Assembly (NCBI RefSeq): GCF_003268815.1
Contig: NZ_QLSV01000004.1
Location: forward strand, 62,001 to 126,000
Reading direction: 5' to 3'
Source: Flavobacterium lacus
Lineage (GTDB): Bacteria > Bacteroidota > Bacteroidia > Flavobacteriales > Flavobacteriaceae
Length of the DNA stretch: 64,000 nucleotides
Under the pieces are notes generated by a model, which saw only the letters and a program-made list of their open reading frames with translations, was not told where the DNA came from and made no database searches. This document shows positions 27,216 to 35,759 of the stretch, one piece after another (positions within the stretch are counted from its first letter, which is position 1; each line of letters opens with the position of its first letter). Both the position numbers and the translations under genes were made by a program.

Positions 27216-27519
27216 TTACATAAATTTTCACTTTTGGTTTAGTTGAAGTTCCATTTCCATTATCATCGCCATTTCCAATTGGATTGTAATTTTGTTGCAC
27301 AAATTGGATTTCTATAACGCCATTGTAGTCTTCACAAATTACGTTATCTGAAATATAATTGGAAGAAGGCTTTGTTTGTCCTTTTTTAAAATTTATTGTT
27401 ACGCAATAAACACCTTCTTTATTACTAACAACGGCATTACAGTTGTCTGGAAAGCTATAGGTTAAATTATAACTGTTTGTATTAATTCTTGCTGTTGAAT
27501 AAGTGCCTAAAAGTTCCAT
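27208..27519 (-). CDS. small hypothetical protein inside a two-component operon
   Basis: A 103-residue protein with no signal peptide or membrane helix. It contains NCNAVVSNKEGVYCVTINF, a later ICEDYNG and a Gly/Asn/Asp-rich linker (GNGDDNGNGT) before a basic tail KPKVKIYVNE. I do not recognise a family. It begins 2 nt after the response regulator and overlaps the kinase start by 8 nt, so it is translationally locked between them. Small size, three cysteines and position suggest an accessory partner of the two-component pair; this is inference. Confidence 0.6.
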   Translation of the reverse strand: MELLGTYSTARINTNSYNLTYSFPDNCNAVVSNKEGVYCVTINFKKGQTKPSSNYISDNVICEDYNGVIEIQFVQQNYNPIGNGDDNGNGTSTKPKVKIYVNE

Positions 27520-27521
27520 AA

Positions 27522-28184
27522 TTATTGTTTGATTAAATTATTTTTGATTGCAAATTTTACGATCCCAATTGTATTTTTAACGTTTAGTTTTTTGATTAAA
27601 TTTTTACGATGTGTTTCTACAGTATTTAAACTGATACATAGTTCTTCACCAATTTCTTTACCGCTATATTCTAATGAAATAAGTTTTAAAATCTCAAGTT
27701 CTCTATCGGTTAATGCTGACTTAATTGTGATTTCATTGGTAATATTTTCGGCTCCGTTTCCAGAAAATGAACTGAAAATTTTTTCTTGAATATTTTGAGA
27801 AAAATAATCTTTGCCTGCTGCCACACTTTCAATGGCTTCTATGATGCTTTCGCCGGCACATTGTTTCGAAAGATAACCGTTGGCACCTAATTTCAGAACC
27901 TCTTTGATTAATTTGAGGTCGTCATAGCTCGATAAAATGATTACTCGGCAACTATGTTCTGTTTCCGAAAGCTCTTTGAGCACTTCTATACCATCTTTAT
28001 GAGGCATATTTATATCCATAATTAAGATGTCAGCACCATTTGAAACTATGTTTTTCACTAAGTCTAAACCATTTAACGAATGGCCTACAACTTCAAACTT
28101 TGAATTCGTTTTGAGCACGGCAAGCATTCCATCAATCAAAACCTGGTGATCATCGGCCAAATGAATTCTTATTTTTTCAGACAT
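27522..28184 (-). CDS. NarL/FixJ-type response regulator
   Basis: A 220-residue protein. The receiver domain has the acidic pair Asp11/Asp12 (LADDH), the phosphoacceptor Asp57 (LIMDINMP) and a later conserved Lys in GYLSKQC. The C-terminal LuxR-type helix-turn-helix is ALTDRELEILKLI through LNTVETHRKNLIKKL. It leads the operon that ends with the matching HisKA_3 kinase and is read from a -7 box at 28222-28229. Confidence 0.93.
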   Translation of the reverse strand: MSEKIRIHLADDHQVLIDGMLAVLKTNSKFEVVGHSLNGLDLVKNIVSNGADILIMDINMPHKDGIEVLKELSETEHSCRVIILSSYDDLKLIKEVLKLGANGYLSKQCAGESIIEAIESVAAGKDYFSQNIQEKIFSSFSGNGAENITNEITIKSALTDRELEILKLISLEYSGKEIGEELCISLNTVETHRKNLIKKLNVKNTIGIVKFAIKNNLIKQ

Positions 28185-28221
28185 GTGGTTTTATAATTTG
28201 TATATAAAAATTAGTTAATAC

Positions 28222-28229
28222 CAAATGTA
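28222..28229 (-). promoter_or_regulatory. -7 box TAcaTTTG of the two-component operon
   Basis: Exact TAnnTTTG on the minus strand, 37 nt before the response-regulator start. Confidence 0.55.
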
Positions 28230-28305
28230 GAAAAAAATACTAATATTTTCAATTTCACAGGTAATTTAAAAATGGTTTTTAAATACAGATAAAAAAATCA
28301 GTTAG

Positions 28306-28339
28306 AAAAAAAAATCCGAACCTATTGGCTCGGATTTTT
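28306..28339 (-). terminator. intrinsic terminator of the DUF4293 gene
   Basis: AAAAATCCGA (28310-28319) and TCGGATTTTT (28330-28339) form a perfect 10-bp stem; the A run at 28303-28313 becomes the T tract on the minus strand. Confidence 0.75.
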
Positions 28340-28369
28340 AACGCACTAAAATAAACTAAGTTTACAGTA

Positions 28370-28783
28370 TTATTTACGCAGTCTGCCCGACGATTTTACG
28401 AGCTTTTCATCCTTTTGAATAGCGATATTGGCTAACGCTAAAAAAATAATAGAAAGTAAAGGAAGAACTAGCCCAATACCCTTCTTCGACACATAAGGGT
28501 CTCCAGATAATTTTGGGGCATACAAAACAAATAATAGCAATAAAATTATATTTAATATCATATTCAATCGTGAAAGCACAAATTGATGTTGTCTTTTTCG
28601 GTAAGAGACAATTGCTAATACAGACAATAAAGCACTAAATCCAAACAATATTGAAATAGGTAAATCTCCTTGAAAAAAATAGGGAAAACCATTTTCATCA
28701 AACCATAAAGGAAGAAAAAAAGGCAAAATCCCTGAACATAGAAAGGCACCCAGTAGGTACACAGATTGTATTCTTTGTAACAT
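28370..28783 (-). CDS. DUF4293 membrane protein
   Basis: A 137-residue protein with four predicted helices beginning MLQRIQSVYLLGAFLCSGIL, the signature start of DUF4293, a Bacteroidota-specific family of unknown function. Further helices are ISILFGFSALLSVLAIV, MILNIILLLLFVLY and VLPLLSIIFLALANI. The C-terminus is basic (KSSGRLRK) and should face the cytoplasm. It is divergent from rho, a neighbourhood often seen in this group. Confidence 0.83.
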   Translation of the reverse strand: MLQRIQSVYLLGAFLCSGILPFFLPLWFDENGFPYFFQGDLPISILFGFSALLSVLAIVSYRKRQHQFVLSRLNMILNIILLLLFVLYAPKLSGDPYVSKKGIGLVLPLLSIIFLALANIAIQKDEKLVKSSGRLRK

Positions 28784-28801
28784 GCTTTTGTATTAACTCA
28801 G

Positions 28802-28809
28802 CAAAAATA
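28802..28809 (-). promoter_or_regulatory. -7 box TAttTTTG of the DUF4293 gene
   Basis: Exact TAnnTTTG on the minus strand, 18 nt before the start. Confidence 0.6.
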
Positions 28810-28958
28810 TATTTTCTTTTTTAATAAATGCTATTGTTTATTAAAAAATATTTGTAATATTGCAATGTAAATCTGTTTTTTCTTCATTACAGCAGATAAA
28901 ATATTTATAGTGTACCTCATAGCATTTTCCGACTAAAAATTAACATCATAGAACATTC

Positions 28959-30674
28959 ATGTTTGAAATTTCTGTATTAAAAGAAATGAAGCTTTCTGAG
29001 CTTCAAGAAATTGCGAAAGCAGCCAAAACAATAAAATTCAACGGCGTAAAAAAAGACGATTTAATTCAAAAAATTATTGAAACACAAAACAGTGCCTCTA
29101 ATTCTGAAAAAAAATCGCCTTCAGAACCTGAATCAAAAAACAAAAGAGCCCGAATTATTGCTCCTAAAGAGAGTAAAGAACAAGTTTCTACTTTGTTTTC
29201 TGAACCGGACATAACTAAAATTGTTGAAGTTGAAAAACCAACTCTTGTAGAAAAACCCCCGGATTCAAACGAATCGACAGAAGATTCAAAAAATAATCAA
29301 AGACCGGTTAAGTTTGTAAAATCAAAGTTTGAGAAAAAAGTCTTTAAAAAGAATCAGGAACAGTCTGAAGTAACTGAATCTTCAGAAGCTCTACCGCCTG
29401 CTTCAAACGATGATAATCAGCCTTCCACTCAAGAAAATCAACCGCAGCGTCAGCAAAACCAGCCTTTTCAAAAGCATCAAAATGGCAATGGAAACGGAAA
29501 CCAAAACCCAAACTTCAAAAACAAAAAAACGAACTATCGGGATGCCGATTATGAGTTTGACGGAATTATTGAAAGTGAAGGTGTTTTAGAAATGATGCCC
29601 GATGGCTATGGTTTTTTGCGTTCTTCCGATTACAATTATTTGGCTTCTCCGGATGATATTTATCTTTCCACGTCACAAATTCGTTTATTTGGTTTAAAAA
29701 CCGGAGATACAGTAAAAGGTGTGGTTCGACCACCGAAAGAGGGAGAGAAGTTTTTCCCTTTGGTAAAAGTTTTAAAAATCAATGGTCATGATCCTCAAGT
29801 GGTGAGAGACCGTGTTTCGTTTGAACATTTAACACCTATTTTTCCACAGGAAAAATTCAAATTAGCCGAAAAACAAGCTACCGTTTCAACTCGAATTATC
29901 GATTTATTTTCTCCGATAGGAAAAGGGCAACGCGGAATGATTGTCGCTCAACCCAAAACCGGTAAAACCATGTTGTTGAAGGATATTGCCAACACTATTG
30001 CCGCCAACCATCCTGAAGTATATTTAATCGTTTTATTGATAGATGAACGCCCGGAAGAGGTAACCGACATGCAACGTAATGTGCGTGGTGAAGTAATCGC
30101 TTCTACGTTTGATGAACCAGCCGATCGCCACGTTAAAGTCGCCAACATTGTTTTAGAAAAAGCAAAACGTTTGGTAGAATGTGGTCATGATGTGGTGATT
30201 TTATTAGATTCGATTACACGTTTGGCCAGAGCTTATAACACGGTTCAGCCGGCGTCAGGAAAAGTATTAAGTGGTGGGGTTGATGCTAATGCTTTACAAA
30301 AACCAAAACGTTTCTTTGGAGCTGCCCGAAACATCGAAAATGGTGGTTCTTTAAGTATTATTGCAACGGCTCTTACTGAAACAGGTTCGAAAATGGACGA
30401 AGTTATTTTTGAAGAATTCAAAGGAACCGGTAACATGGAACTTCAATTGGATAGAAAAATTTCGAATAAACGTATTTTCCCTGCGATTGATTTAACATCT
30501 TCAAGCACACGTCGAGACGATTTGTTATTAGACGAGAACACCATTCAACGTATGTGGATCATGCGAAAATATTTAGCCGATATGAATCCGGTGGAAGCAA
30601 TGGATTTTATCAATGACCGATTTAAGAAAACCCGAAACAACGAAGAGTTTTTGATTTCGATGAATAATGGGTAA
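28959..30674 (+). CDS. rho: transcription termination factor Rho with a long disordered insertion
   Basis: A 571-residue Rho, about 150 residues longer than the E. coli protein. The Rho_N helix ([12 protein letters not shown]) is followed by a low-complexity region (about 45-195) that is Lys/Glu-rich and then Gln/Asn-rich. The RNA-binding cold-shock domain follows ([15 protein letters not shown]). The ATPase has Walker [10 protein letters not shown] near residue 330, [15 protein letters not shown] and Walker [15 protein letters not shown]. The insertion is typical of Bacteroidota Rho. The 5' leader is long and AT-rich with no clear -7 box; autoregulation by Rho is possible but not visible. 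Confidence 0.96.
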   Translation: MFEISVLKEMKLSELQEIAKAAKTIKFNGVKKDDLIQKIIETQNSASNSEKKSPSEPESKNKRARIIAPKESKEQVSTLFSEPDITKIVEVEKPTLVEKPPDSNESTEDSKNNQRPVKFVKSKFEKKVFKKNQEQSEVTESSEALPPASNDDNQPSTQENQPQRQQNQPFQKHQNGNGNGNQNPNFKNKKTNYRDADYEFDGIIESEGVLEMMPDGYGFLRSSDYNYLASPDDIYLSTSQIRLFGLKTGDTVKGVVRPPKEGEKFFPLVKVLKINGHDPQVVRDRVSFEHLTPIFPQEKFKLAEKQATVSTRIIDLFSPIGKGQRGMIVAQPKTGKTMLLKDIANTIAANHPEVYLIVLLIDERPEEVTDMQRNVRGEVIASTFDEPADRHVKVANIVLEKAKRLVECGHDVVILLDSITRLARAYNTVQPASGKVLSGGVDANALQKPKRFFGAARNIENGGSLSIIATALTETGSKMDEVIFEEFKGTGNMELQLDRKISNKRIFPAIDLTSSSTRRDDLLLDENTIQRMWIMRKYLADMNPVEAMDFINDRFKKTRNNEEFLISMNNG

Positions 30675-30695
30675 TTGTATGTACATAAATAACAG

Positions 30696-30726
30696 AAAAA
30701 GTCGTCTAACCAGACGACTTTTTTTT
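30696..30726. terminator. bidirectional terminator between rho and tpiA
   Basis: AAAAAGTCGTCT (30696-30707) and AGACGACTTTTT (30712-30723) form a perfect 12-bp stem with a 4-nt loop AACC and T runs on both strands. Confidence 0.85.
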
Positions 30727-30743
30727 ACTTTATTTTCAAATGA

Positions 30744-31499
30744 TTAGTTTGCGGCCAAAACAATTTTAGTAAAATCATCACTTTTTAAAGCAGCTCCTCC
30801 AATCAAACCACCATCCACATCGGGTTTTGAGAAAATTTCGTTCGCGTTTTCAGGTTTAACGCTTCCGCCATATAAAATGGAAACAGTGTCTGAAACGTTA
30901 TTACCAAAATTTTTATTGATGATGCCACGAATGAATTCGTGCATTTCCTGAGCTTGTTCAGGAGAGGCCGTTTCACCTGTTCCAATCGCCCAGACAGGTT
31001 CATAAGCCAATATAATATTCTTCCACGCCGAGGCTTCTAAATGAAATAAACCATCTTTTAATTGGTTTTCTACTACATTAAACTGTTGACCAGATTGACG
31101 GTCTTTTAACTCTTCGCCAAAACAGAAAATGACTTCCATTTCATGTTTCAAAGCGGTATCTACTTTATTGGCAAGCAAGGCATCGGTTTCATGAAAATAG
31201 GCTCTTCGTTCAGAATGACCTAAAATCACGATATTAACACCAACACTTTTTAACATAGAAGCGGAAATTTCGCCAGTAAAAGCACCGGCTTCCGCTTGAT
31301 GCATATTTTGTGCCGCCACTTCAATATTGGTGAATTCCAAGTGATCAGCCGCAGCAGATAGATTTACAAACGTTGGAGCAACAATTACTCTTTGCTCAAT
31401 ATCGGTTGGAATTTTGTTGATTAATTCGTTTAATAAATCTTCGGTTTCTTCTGCATTTTTATGCATTTTCCAGTTTCCTGCAACGATTTTTTGTCTCAT
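30744..31499 (-). CDS. tpiA: triose-phosphate isomerase
   Basis: A 251-residue glycolytic TIM barrel. Signatures: AGNWKMHKN at the N-terminus (catalytic Lys), ILGHSERR near residue 95 (catalytic His), AYEPVWAIGTG near 166 (catalytic Glu) and LYGGSVKPEN for phosphate binding. Its start overlaps the stop of the upstream TlpA-like gene by one base (TAATG). Confidence 0.97.
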   Translation of the reverse strand: MRQKIVAGNWKMHKNAEETEDLLNELINKIPTDIEQRVIVAPTFVNLSAAADHLEFTNIEVAAQNMHQAEAGAFTGEISASMLKSVGVNIVILGHSERRAYFHETDALLANKVDTALKHEMEVIFCFGEELKDRQSGQQFNVVENQLKDGLFHLEASAWKNIILAYEPVWAIGTGETASPEQAQEMHEFIRGIINKNFGNNVSDTVSILYGGSVKPENANEIFSKPDVDGGLIGGAALKSDDFTKIVLAAN

Positions 31500-31999
31500 T
31501 AGTTAAGGTTTTTTATGGTCGATATCAATTTTTCATCATCTGCTTCGATGGCTCTGTACAAAGCAATTTTTCCTGTTTTATCCAGAACGATGTAACGCGG
31601 AATCCAATCTAAATCAATTGAATTACTAAACTTTCCGCCTTTCCATTTGGATAAAATTAAATAATGTTCACCATTTACCGCATATTTTTCAATTCCTTTT
31701 GCCCAACTTTCAGGCGTTTTGTCATACGATAAAAATAAATAAACAGCTTCAGGAAATTCTTTTTGTAACGCTTCTACTTTTGGCATTCCTTTGATACAAT
31801 CCGGACACCAAGAGGCCCAAACATCAATCACAACGGTTTTGCCTTCGTATTTTTTTAGGATGTCGGAAAAAGCTAATTCAGTTCCGTCCACAGACAACAT
31901 TTTATCGGCTAAAGCTTCTTTTGAAAATTCAGTTTTTTGTGCATTTGAGCAAGAAAATAATCCCAACGCAACAAAAAAAGACACTATTATTTTTTTCAT
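31499..31999 (-). CDS. TlpA-like thioredoxin-fold lipoprotein
   Basis: A 166-residue protein. The N-terminus ends in the lipobox LGLFSC, so it is probably a lipoprotein. The thioredoxin domain carries the redox motif WASWCPDCIKGMPK, a CxxC with a Pro-Asp centre, and the cis-Pro loop DWIPRYIVLD. TlpA/ResA proteins reduce or oxidise periplasmic thiols, often in cytochrome maturation; the partner is unknown. It is translationally coupled to tpiA and preceded by a -7 box. Confidence 0.88.
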   Translation of the reverse strand: MKKIIVSFFVALGLFSCSNAQKTEFSKEALADKMLSVDGTELAFSDILKKYEGKTVVIDVWASWCPDCIKGMPKVEALQKEFPEAVYLFLSYDKTPESWAKGIEKYAVNGEHYLILSKWKGGKFSNSIDLDWIPRYIVLDKTGKIALYRAIEADDEKLISTIKNLN

Positions 32000-32017
32000 A
32001 ATTTAATTTTTATCACA

Positions 32018-32025
32018 CAAATTTA
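32018..32025 (-). promoter_or_regulatory. -7 box TAaaTTTG of the tlpA-tpiA unit
   Basis: Exact TAnnTTTG on the minus strand, 18 nt before the TlpA-like start. Confidence 0.6.
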
Positions 32026-32079
32026 CGATAACTCAGGAAATGAAATCCCAAAAAAGTCCTAATTAAAACCGAAAACGTT

Positions 32080-33156
32080 TTAGCTTATCCTGATTTTTGG
32101 ATCTAAATAGGCATAAACCAAATCCACCAAAATATTAATTACCACAAAGGTAGTAGCAATTACGATTACAGAACCCATAATTACAGGCAAATCTAAGTTG
32201 TTTAACGCTTCCACAATTTCTTTCCCGAGACCGTTCCATCCGAAAATATATTCTACAAAAACGGCTCCGGCCAACATCGAAGCAAACCATCCAGAAATGG
32301 CTGTAACGACAGGATTTAGCGAATTTTTTAATGCGTGATTTTTAATAATTTGATACGAATTCAATCCTTTCGCTTTGGCAGTTCTGATATAATCTTGTCC
32401 AAATGTTTCTAATAATGAATTTCGCATCAACTGAATCACTACGCCCAGCGGACGAATTCCCAAAACTATTGCCGGAAGAATAATGTTTTTCCATTGAATA
32501 TAACTTCCTTCACCAAAATCATCCACTTCATATAAACTTCCCGTCATATTGAGTCCGGTGTAATTGTGCAACACAAATCCGAATAACCAAGCAAATAAAA
32601 TTGCACTAAAAAACGATGGAACGCTCATGCCTAAGGTGCTGATTAGAGCAATAAAGCGATCTAACAACGTGTCTTTATAAAGTGCTGAAATGATTCCCAA
32701 AAAAATACCAATGACAATAGCAATGACAATAGCAAATAGAGCAAGAATAAATGTATTGGGCAAGGTATTCCCGATGACATCCGTAACTTTTTTACCACTC
32801 TTTTGAAAACTTTCTCTTAAATATGGTGTTTTTAGAACAGTAGTCGTATTTCCTAATTGAACTAATTGAAAAGCATTGTATTTTCCTTCCGATAAAAAAG
32901 TATAATCTTCCTGATTTGAACTATGAAAAGAAATAGGTGACAAATCATTCAAATAATACAGGTATTGAGTTGAAATCGGTTTATCAAAACCATACTTTTT
33001 CTTAACTATTGCCAATTGCTCCGAATTTTCATTTTGATCTAACATCATTCTTGCCGGATCACCCGGAAGTATCGTAAATAGAATAAAAATAACCGTAATT
33101 ACACCAAAAAGTGTAAGTAAAGCGTAACCGATTTTATATAGCAAATAGCGAATCAA
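32080..33156 (-). CDS. DppB/OppB-type ABC transporter permease
   Basis: A 358-residue inner-membrane permease. The N-terminal helix ends in FTILPGDPARMML, the OppB signature. Five more helices follow, with the EAA-type cytoplasmic loop around NSLLETFGQDYIRTAKAKGL and the end EYIFGWNGLGKEIVEAL. The loop after helix 1 is longer than in E. coli DppB. No DppC, ATPase or solute-binding gene is in the window, so it is an orphan half-permease here. It starts 1 nt after the BT_3928-like gene and is clearly in its operon. Confidence 0.9.
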   Translation of the reverse strand: MIRYLLYKIGYALLTLFGVITVIFILFTILPGDPARMMLDQNENSEQLAIVKKKYGFDKPISTQYLYYLNDLSPISFHSSNQEDYTFLSEGKYNAFQLVQLGNTTTVLKTPYLRESFQKSGKKVTDVIGNTLPNTFILALFAIVIAIVIGIFLGIISALYKDTLLDRFIALISTLGMSVPSFFSAILFAWLFGFVLHNYTGLNMTGSLYEVDDFGEGSYIQWKNIILPAIVLGIRPLGVVIQLMRNSLLETFGQDYIRTAKAKGLNSYQIIKNHALKNSLNPVVTAISGWFASMLAGAVFVEYIFGWNGLGKEIVEALNNLDLPVIMGSVIVIATTFVVINILVDLVYAYLDPKIRIS

Positions 33157-33157
33157 G

Positions 33158-34264
33158 TTAGTTGAGATTTACTTTGTCAATATCGTTAAAATGCTTCTTT
33201 TCTACAATTGTTCCTTTTTCTAAAACAACAATACTGGGATTGGCTCTTTCAATTGTTTTTAAGGTAGTTGCATCACAGAAATAATAATCAAAACTCAATT
33301 TATATTCGGCTTTAATTTGGTCAATAATCGATTTGTCTGAAGAAGTCATTCCAATCACTTTATAGCCTTTTTTAGTTGCTTTCTGGTAAAAATCTTCCAA
33401 TTGATTTAAACCACCCTTTTCTGCTTTCGTTAAATCGTACGAAATAAGCATGATTAATTTTGGCTCATTCAACATATCTTCCGTATAATCGCTTCCGTCC
33501 AATTCTATTGTAAAATCATGGATTGGCGGAACATAGCCTTGTTTAATTAATTTATCTTTTCGATCTACAAATTCAGCGGTTTCAGGCACTTTAGTGGCCA
33601 TCACATCGGCTTGTGAAAATTCGGTATCTACACCATTCACTTTGTAAATAAAAATCATTTCATATTCCGACATTTGAGCACCGGCCGGAATTTCCATTCC
33701 TTTTTGAATGTTGGTTCCCACGGCATAAGCTCTAAAATCAATAAATGGTAAATGCATCAATACAGCGTAAGCCATCAGCAAACATAAAATATAAGAAACT
33801 AGAACTGTTAAATTTAAAGGTAATCTTCCAAAAAGAGGTTGAATGTATTTCAAATTAATCAATAAAATTAATATCAAAACCAATAGAACAATATCTTTTG
33901 TAAACGATTCCCACGGTGTTAATTTCAAAGCATCACCAAAACAACCACAATCGGTTACTTTATTAAAATAAGCAGAGTAGAAGGTGAGGAAAGTGAAAAA
34001 TACAATCATCAAAAACAAACTCCAAACCGTGAATTTAGGTTTAAAACCAATGAGTAACATCACACCTAAAACCACTTCAAAAATAACTACAAAAACAGCA
34101 ATCATCAAAGCAATTGGCATCAGAAAAGGGAGATTTAATACGCCTTCTGAAAAATATTCTTCCAATTTAAATGAAAATCCAACAGGATCGTTTAGCTTAA
34201 TTAATCCGGAAATGATGAATAATAATCCGACTAAAATTCTGGAAATATGAGTGATAATTTTCAT
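33158..34264 (-). CDS. BT_3928-family membrane protein (DoxX/MauE-like plus thioredoxin-like domain)
   Basis: A 368-residue protein. The N-terminal part has four helices of the DoxX/MauE type, starting with LVGLLFIISGLIKLNDPVGF and including the Cys pair in KVTDCGCFGD. The C-terminal soluble part (about 250-365) resembles a thioredoxin fold (LIMLISYDL, YYFCDATT, NPSIVVLEKG) but without a CxxC. MauE-like proteins move disulfides across the membrane; the intact DCGC pair supports that here (inference). It sits between DUF1599 and the permease gene, an arrangement familiar from Bacteroidota. Confidence 0.83.
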   Translation of the reverse strand: MKIITHISRILVGLLFIISGLIKLNDPVGFSFKLEEYFSEGVLNLPFLMPIALMIAVFVVIFEVVLGVMLLIGFKPKFTVWSLFLMIVFFTFLTFYSAYFNKVTDCGCFGDALKLTPWESFTKDIVLLVLILILLINLKYIQPLFGRLPLNLTVLVSYILCLLMAYAVLMHLPFIDFRAYAVGTNIQKGMEIPAGAQMSEYEMIFIYKVNGVDTEFSQADVMATKVPETAEFVDRKDKLIKQGYVPPIHDFTIELDGSDYTEDMLNEPKLIMLISYDLTKAEKGGLNQLEDFYQKATKKGYKVIGMTSSDKSIIDQIKAEYKLSFDYYFCDATTLKTIERANPSIVVLEKGTIVEKKHFNDIDKVNLN

Positions 34265-34268
34265 GTTG

Positions 34269-34300
34269 ATAATTTGTCAATTAGTTAATGTGGCAATGTG
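34269..34300. repeat. octamer array in an operon spacer
   Basis: Four 8-nt units in phase, read on the minus strand as CACATTGC, CACATTAA, CTAATTGA, CAAATTAT, fill the 38-bp gap between the DUF1599 and BT_3928-like genes. Confidence 0.6.
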
Positions 34301-34302
34301 GG

Positions 34303-34848
34303 TTATTTTTCGTGGAAACCTAAATGAATTAAGGCAAAAACGGCATAATTAATCATGTCTTGATAGTTGGCATCGATTCCTTCGGAAACCAATGTTTTAC
34401 CTTTGTTATCTTCAATTTGCTTTACGCGAAGTAGTTTTTGTAAAATTAAATCGGTCAACGAACTCACACGCATTTCTCGCCATGCTTCGCCATAATCATG
34501 GTTTTTGTTTTCCATTAACGACTTGGTTTCGGCAATTTTTTCGTCATACAAACGAGTGGCTTCTTCTAAACCTAAATCAGGTTGATCGACCACGCCTTTT
34601 TCCAATTGAATCAAAGCCATGATGGAATAATTAATAATGCCAATAAATTCTCCCGTTTCGTCTTCTTGCACTTTACGAACGTCATTTTCCTGAAGACTTC
34701 TGATGCGTTGAGCTTTGATAAAAATCTGATCGGTTAAAGACGGCAAACGTAAAATTCGCCAAGCACTTCCATAATCTTTCATTTTGTTGCAATATAATTG
34801 TCGGCAAATGGCAATTACTTTATCATATTGTTGGGATGTACTATTCAT
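34303..34848 (-). CDS. DUF1599 family protein
   Basis: A 181-residue cytoplasmic protein containing two copies of a motif. MKDYGSAWRILRLPSLTD occurs near residue 22 and KNHDYGEAWREMRVSSLTD near residue 115; each is followed by a helix with a later D/N-x-x-NYA or NYS motif. This internal duplication is the DUF1599 signature. It is distantly reminiscent of all-alpha nucleotide pyrophosphohydrolases, but no function is established. It heads the operon with BT_3928 and the permease. Confidence 0.85.
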   Translation of the reverse strand: MNSTSQQYDKVIAICRQLYCNKMKDYGSAWRILRLPSLTDQIFIKAQRIRSLQENDVRKVQEDETGEFIGIINYSIMALIQLEKGVVDQPDLGLEEATRLYDEKIAETKSLMENKNHDYGEAWREMRVSSLTDLILQKLLRVKQIEDNKGKTLVSEGIDANYQDMINYAVFALIHLGFHEK

Positions 34849-34874
34849 TATTGAATTATATTTGTAAAGATTTT

Positions 34875-34882
34875 CAAAAATA
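34875..34882 (-). promoter_or_regulatory. -7 box TAttTTTG of the DUF1599 operon
   Basis: Exact TAnnTTTG on the minus strand, 26 nt before the DUF1599 start. The divergent folP has only a one-mismatch box (TActTTTT). Confidence 0.55.
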
Positions 34883-34933
34883 CAATTTTCAAAACAAGTA
34901 GTTACTACTTTTTAATGCCTTTTTTCAAACGAT

Positions 34934-35758
34934 ATGTTAATAAACTGTCTCGGAAATTTAATCGATTTATCTTCACCCAGCGTGATGGGGATTTTGAATG
35001 TCACACCCAATTCTTTTTATGACGGAGGAAGATACCAACAAGAAACAGAAATTCTAAAAAGGGTGGAAGTGATGTTGACCGAAGGTGCCGATTTTGTTGA
35101 TATTGGAGCTTATTCCAGTAAACCCAATGCCGAATTTGTTTCGGAAGAACAAGAATTAAGTCGATTACTTCCTATTTTGAAATCGGTTTTGAAAGAATTT
35201 CCTACTACGATAATTTCAGTTGATACATTCAGAAGCGAAATCGCCAAAGCTTCTATTGAAAATGGTGCGGCGATAATTAATGATATTTCTGCCGGTAGTT
35301 TAGACGATAAAATGATGGAAATGGTGGCAAAATTTCAAGTTCCGTACATTATGATGCATATGAAAGGAACGCCACAAACGATGATGAATTTGACTAAATA
35401 TGATGACATCGTCAAAGAATTGCTCTTCTATTTTTCTGAAAAAATTGCTCAAGCCAGAAGTTTCGGAATTAATGATTTGATTATCGATCCCGGTTTCGGA
35501 TTTGCTAAAACGGTTGAACAAAATTATGAAGTGATGCAAAAGCTACAATTGTTTGAAAGTTTAGAATTACCAGTTTTAGCCGGAGTTTCCAGAAAATCAA
35601 TGATTTATAAACCGCTCGAATCAACACCCGAAAAAGCGTTAAACGGAACTACTGCACTCAATATGATTGCGTTGACCAAAGGAGCTTCGATTTTACGAGT
35701 TCATGATGTGAAAGAAGCGGTAGAATGTGTAAAATTATTTTCTTTAATGAGTTTGTAA
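34934..35758 (+). CDS. folP: dihydropteroate synthase
   Basis: A 274-residue TIM barrel of folate synthesis, the sulfonamide target. Motifs: VMGILNVTPNSFYDGGRY near residue 18, FVDIGAYSSKP, AAIINDISAG, MHMKGTPQTM, LIIDPGFGFAKTVEQNYEVM and LAGVSRKSMI. All substrate-binding elements are present. A lipoprotein gene begins 1 nt after its stop and is probably co-transcribed. Confidence 0.96.
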   Translation: MLINCLGNLIDLSSPSVMGILNVTPNSFYDGGRYQQETEILKRVEVMLTEGADFVDIGAYSSKPNAEFVSEEQELSRLLPILKSVLKEFPTTIISVDTFRSEIAKASIENGAAIINDISAGSLDDKMMEMVAKFQVPYIMMHMKGTPQTMMNLTKYDDIVKELLFYFSEKIAQARSFGINDLIIDPGFGFAKTVEQNYEVMQKLQLFESLELPVLAGVSRKSMIYKPLESTPEKALNGTTALNMIALTKGASILRVHDVKEAVECVKLFSLMSL

Positions 35759-35759
35759 G

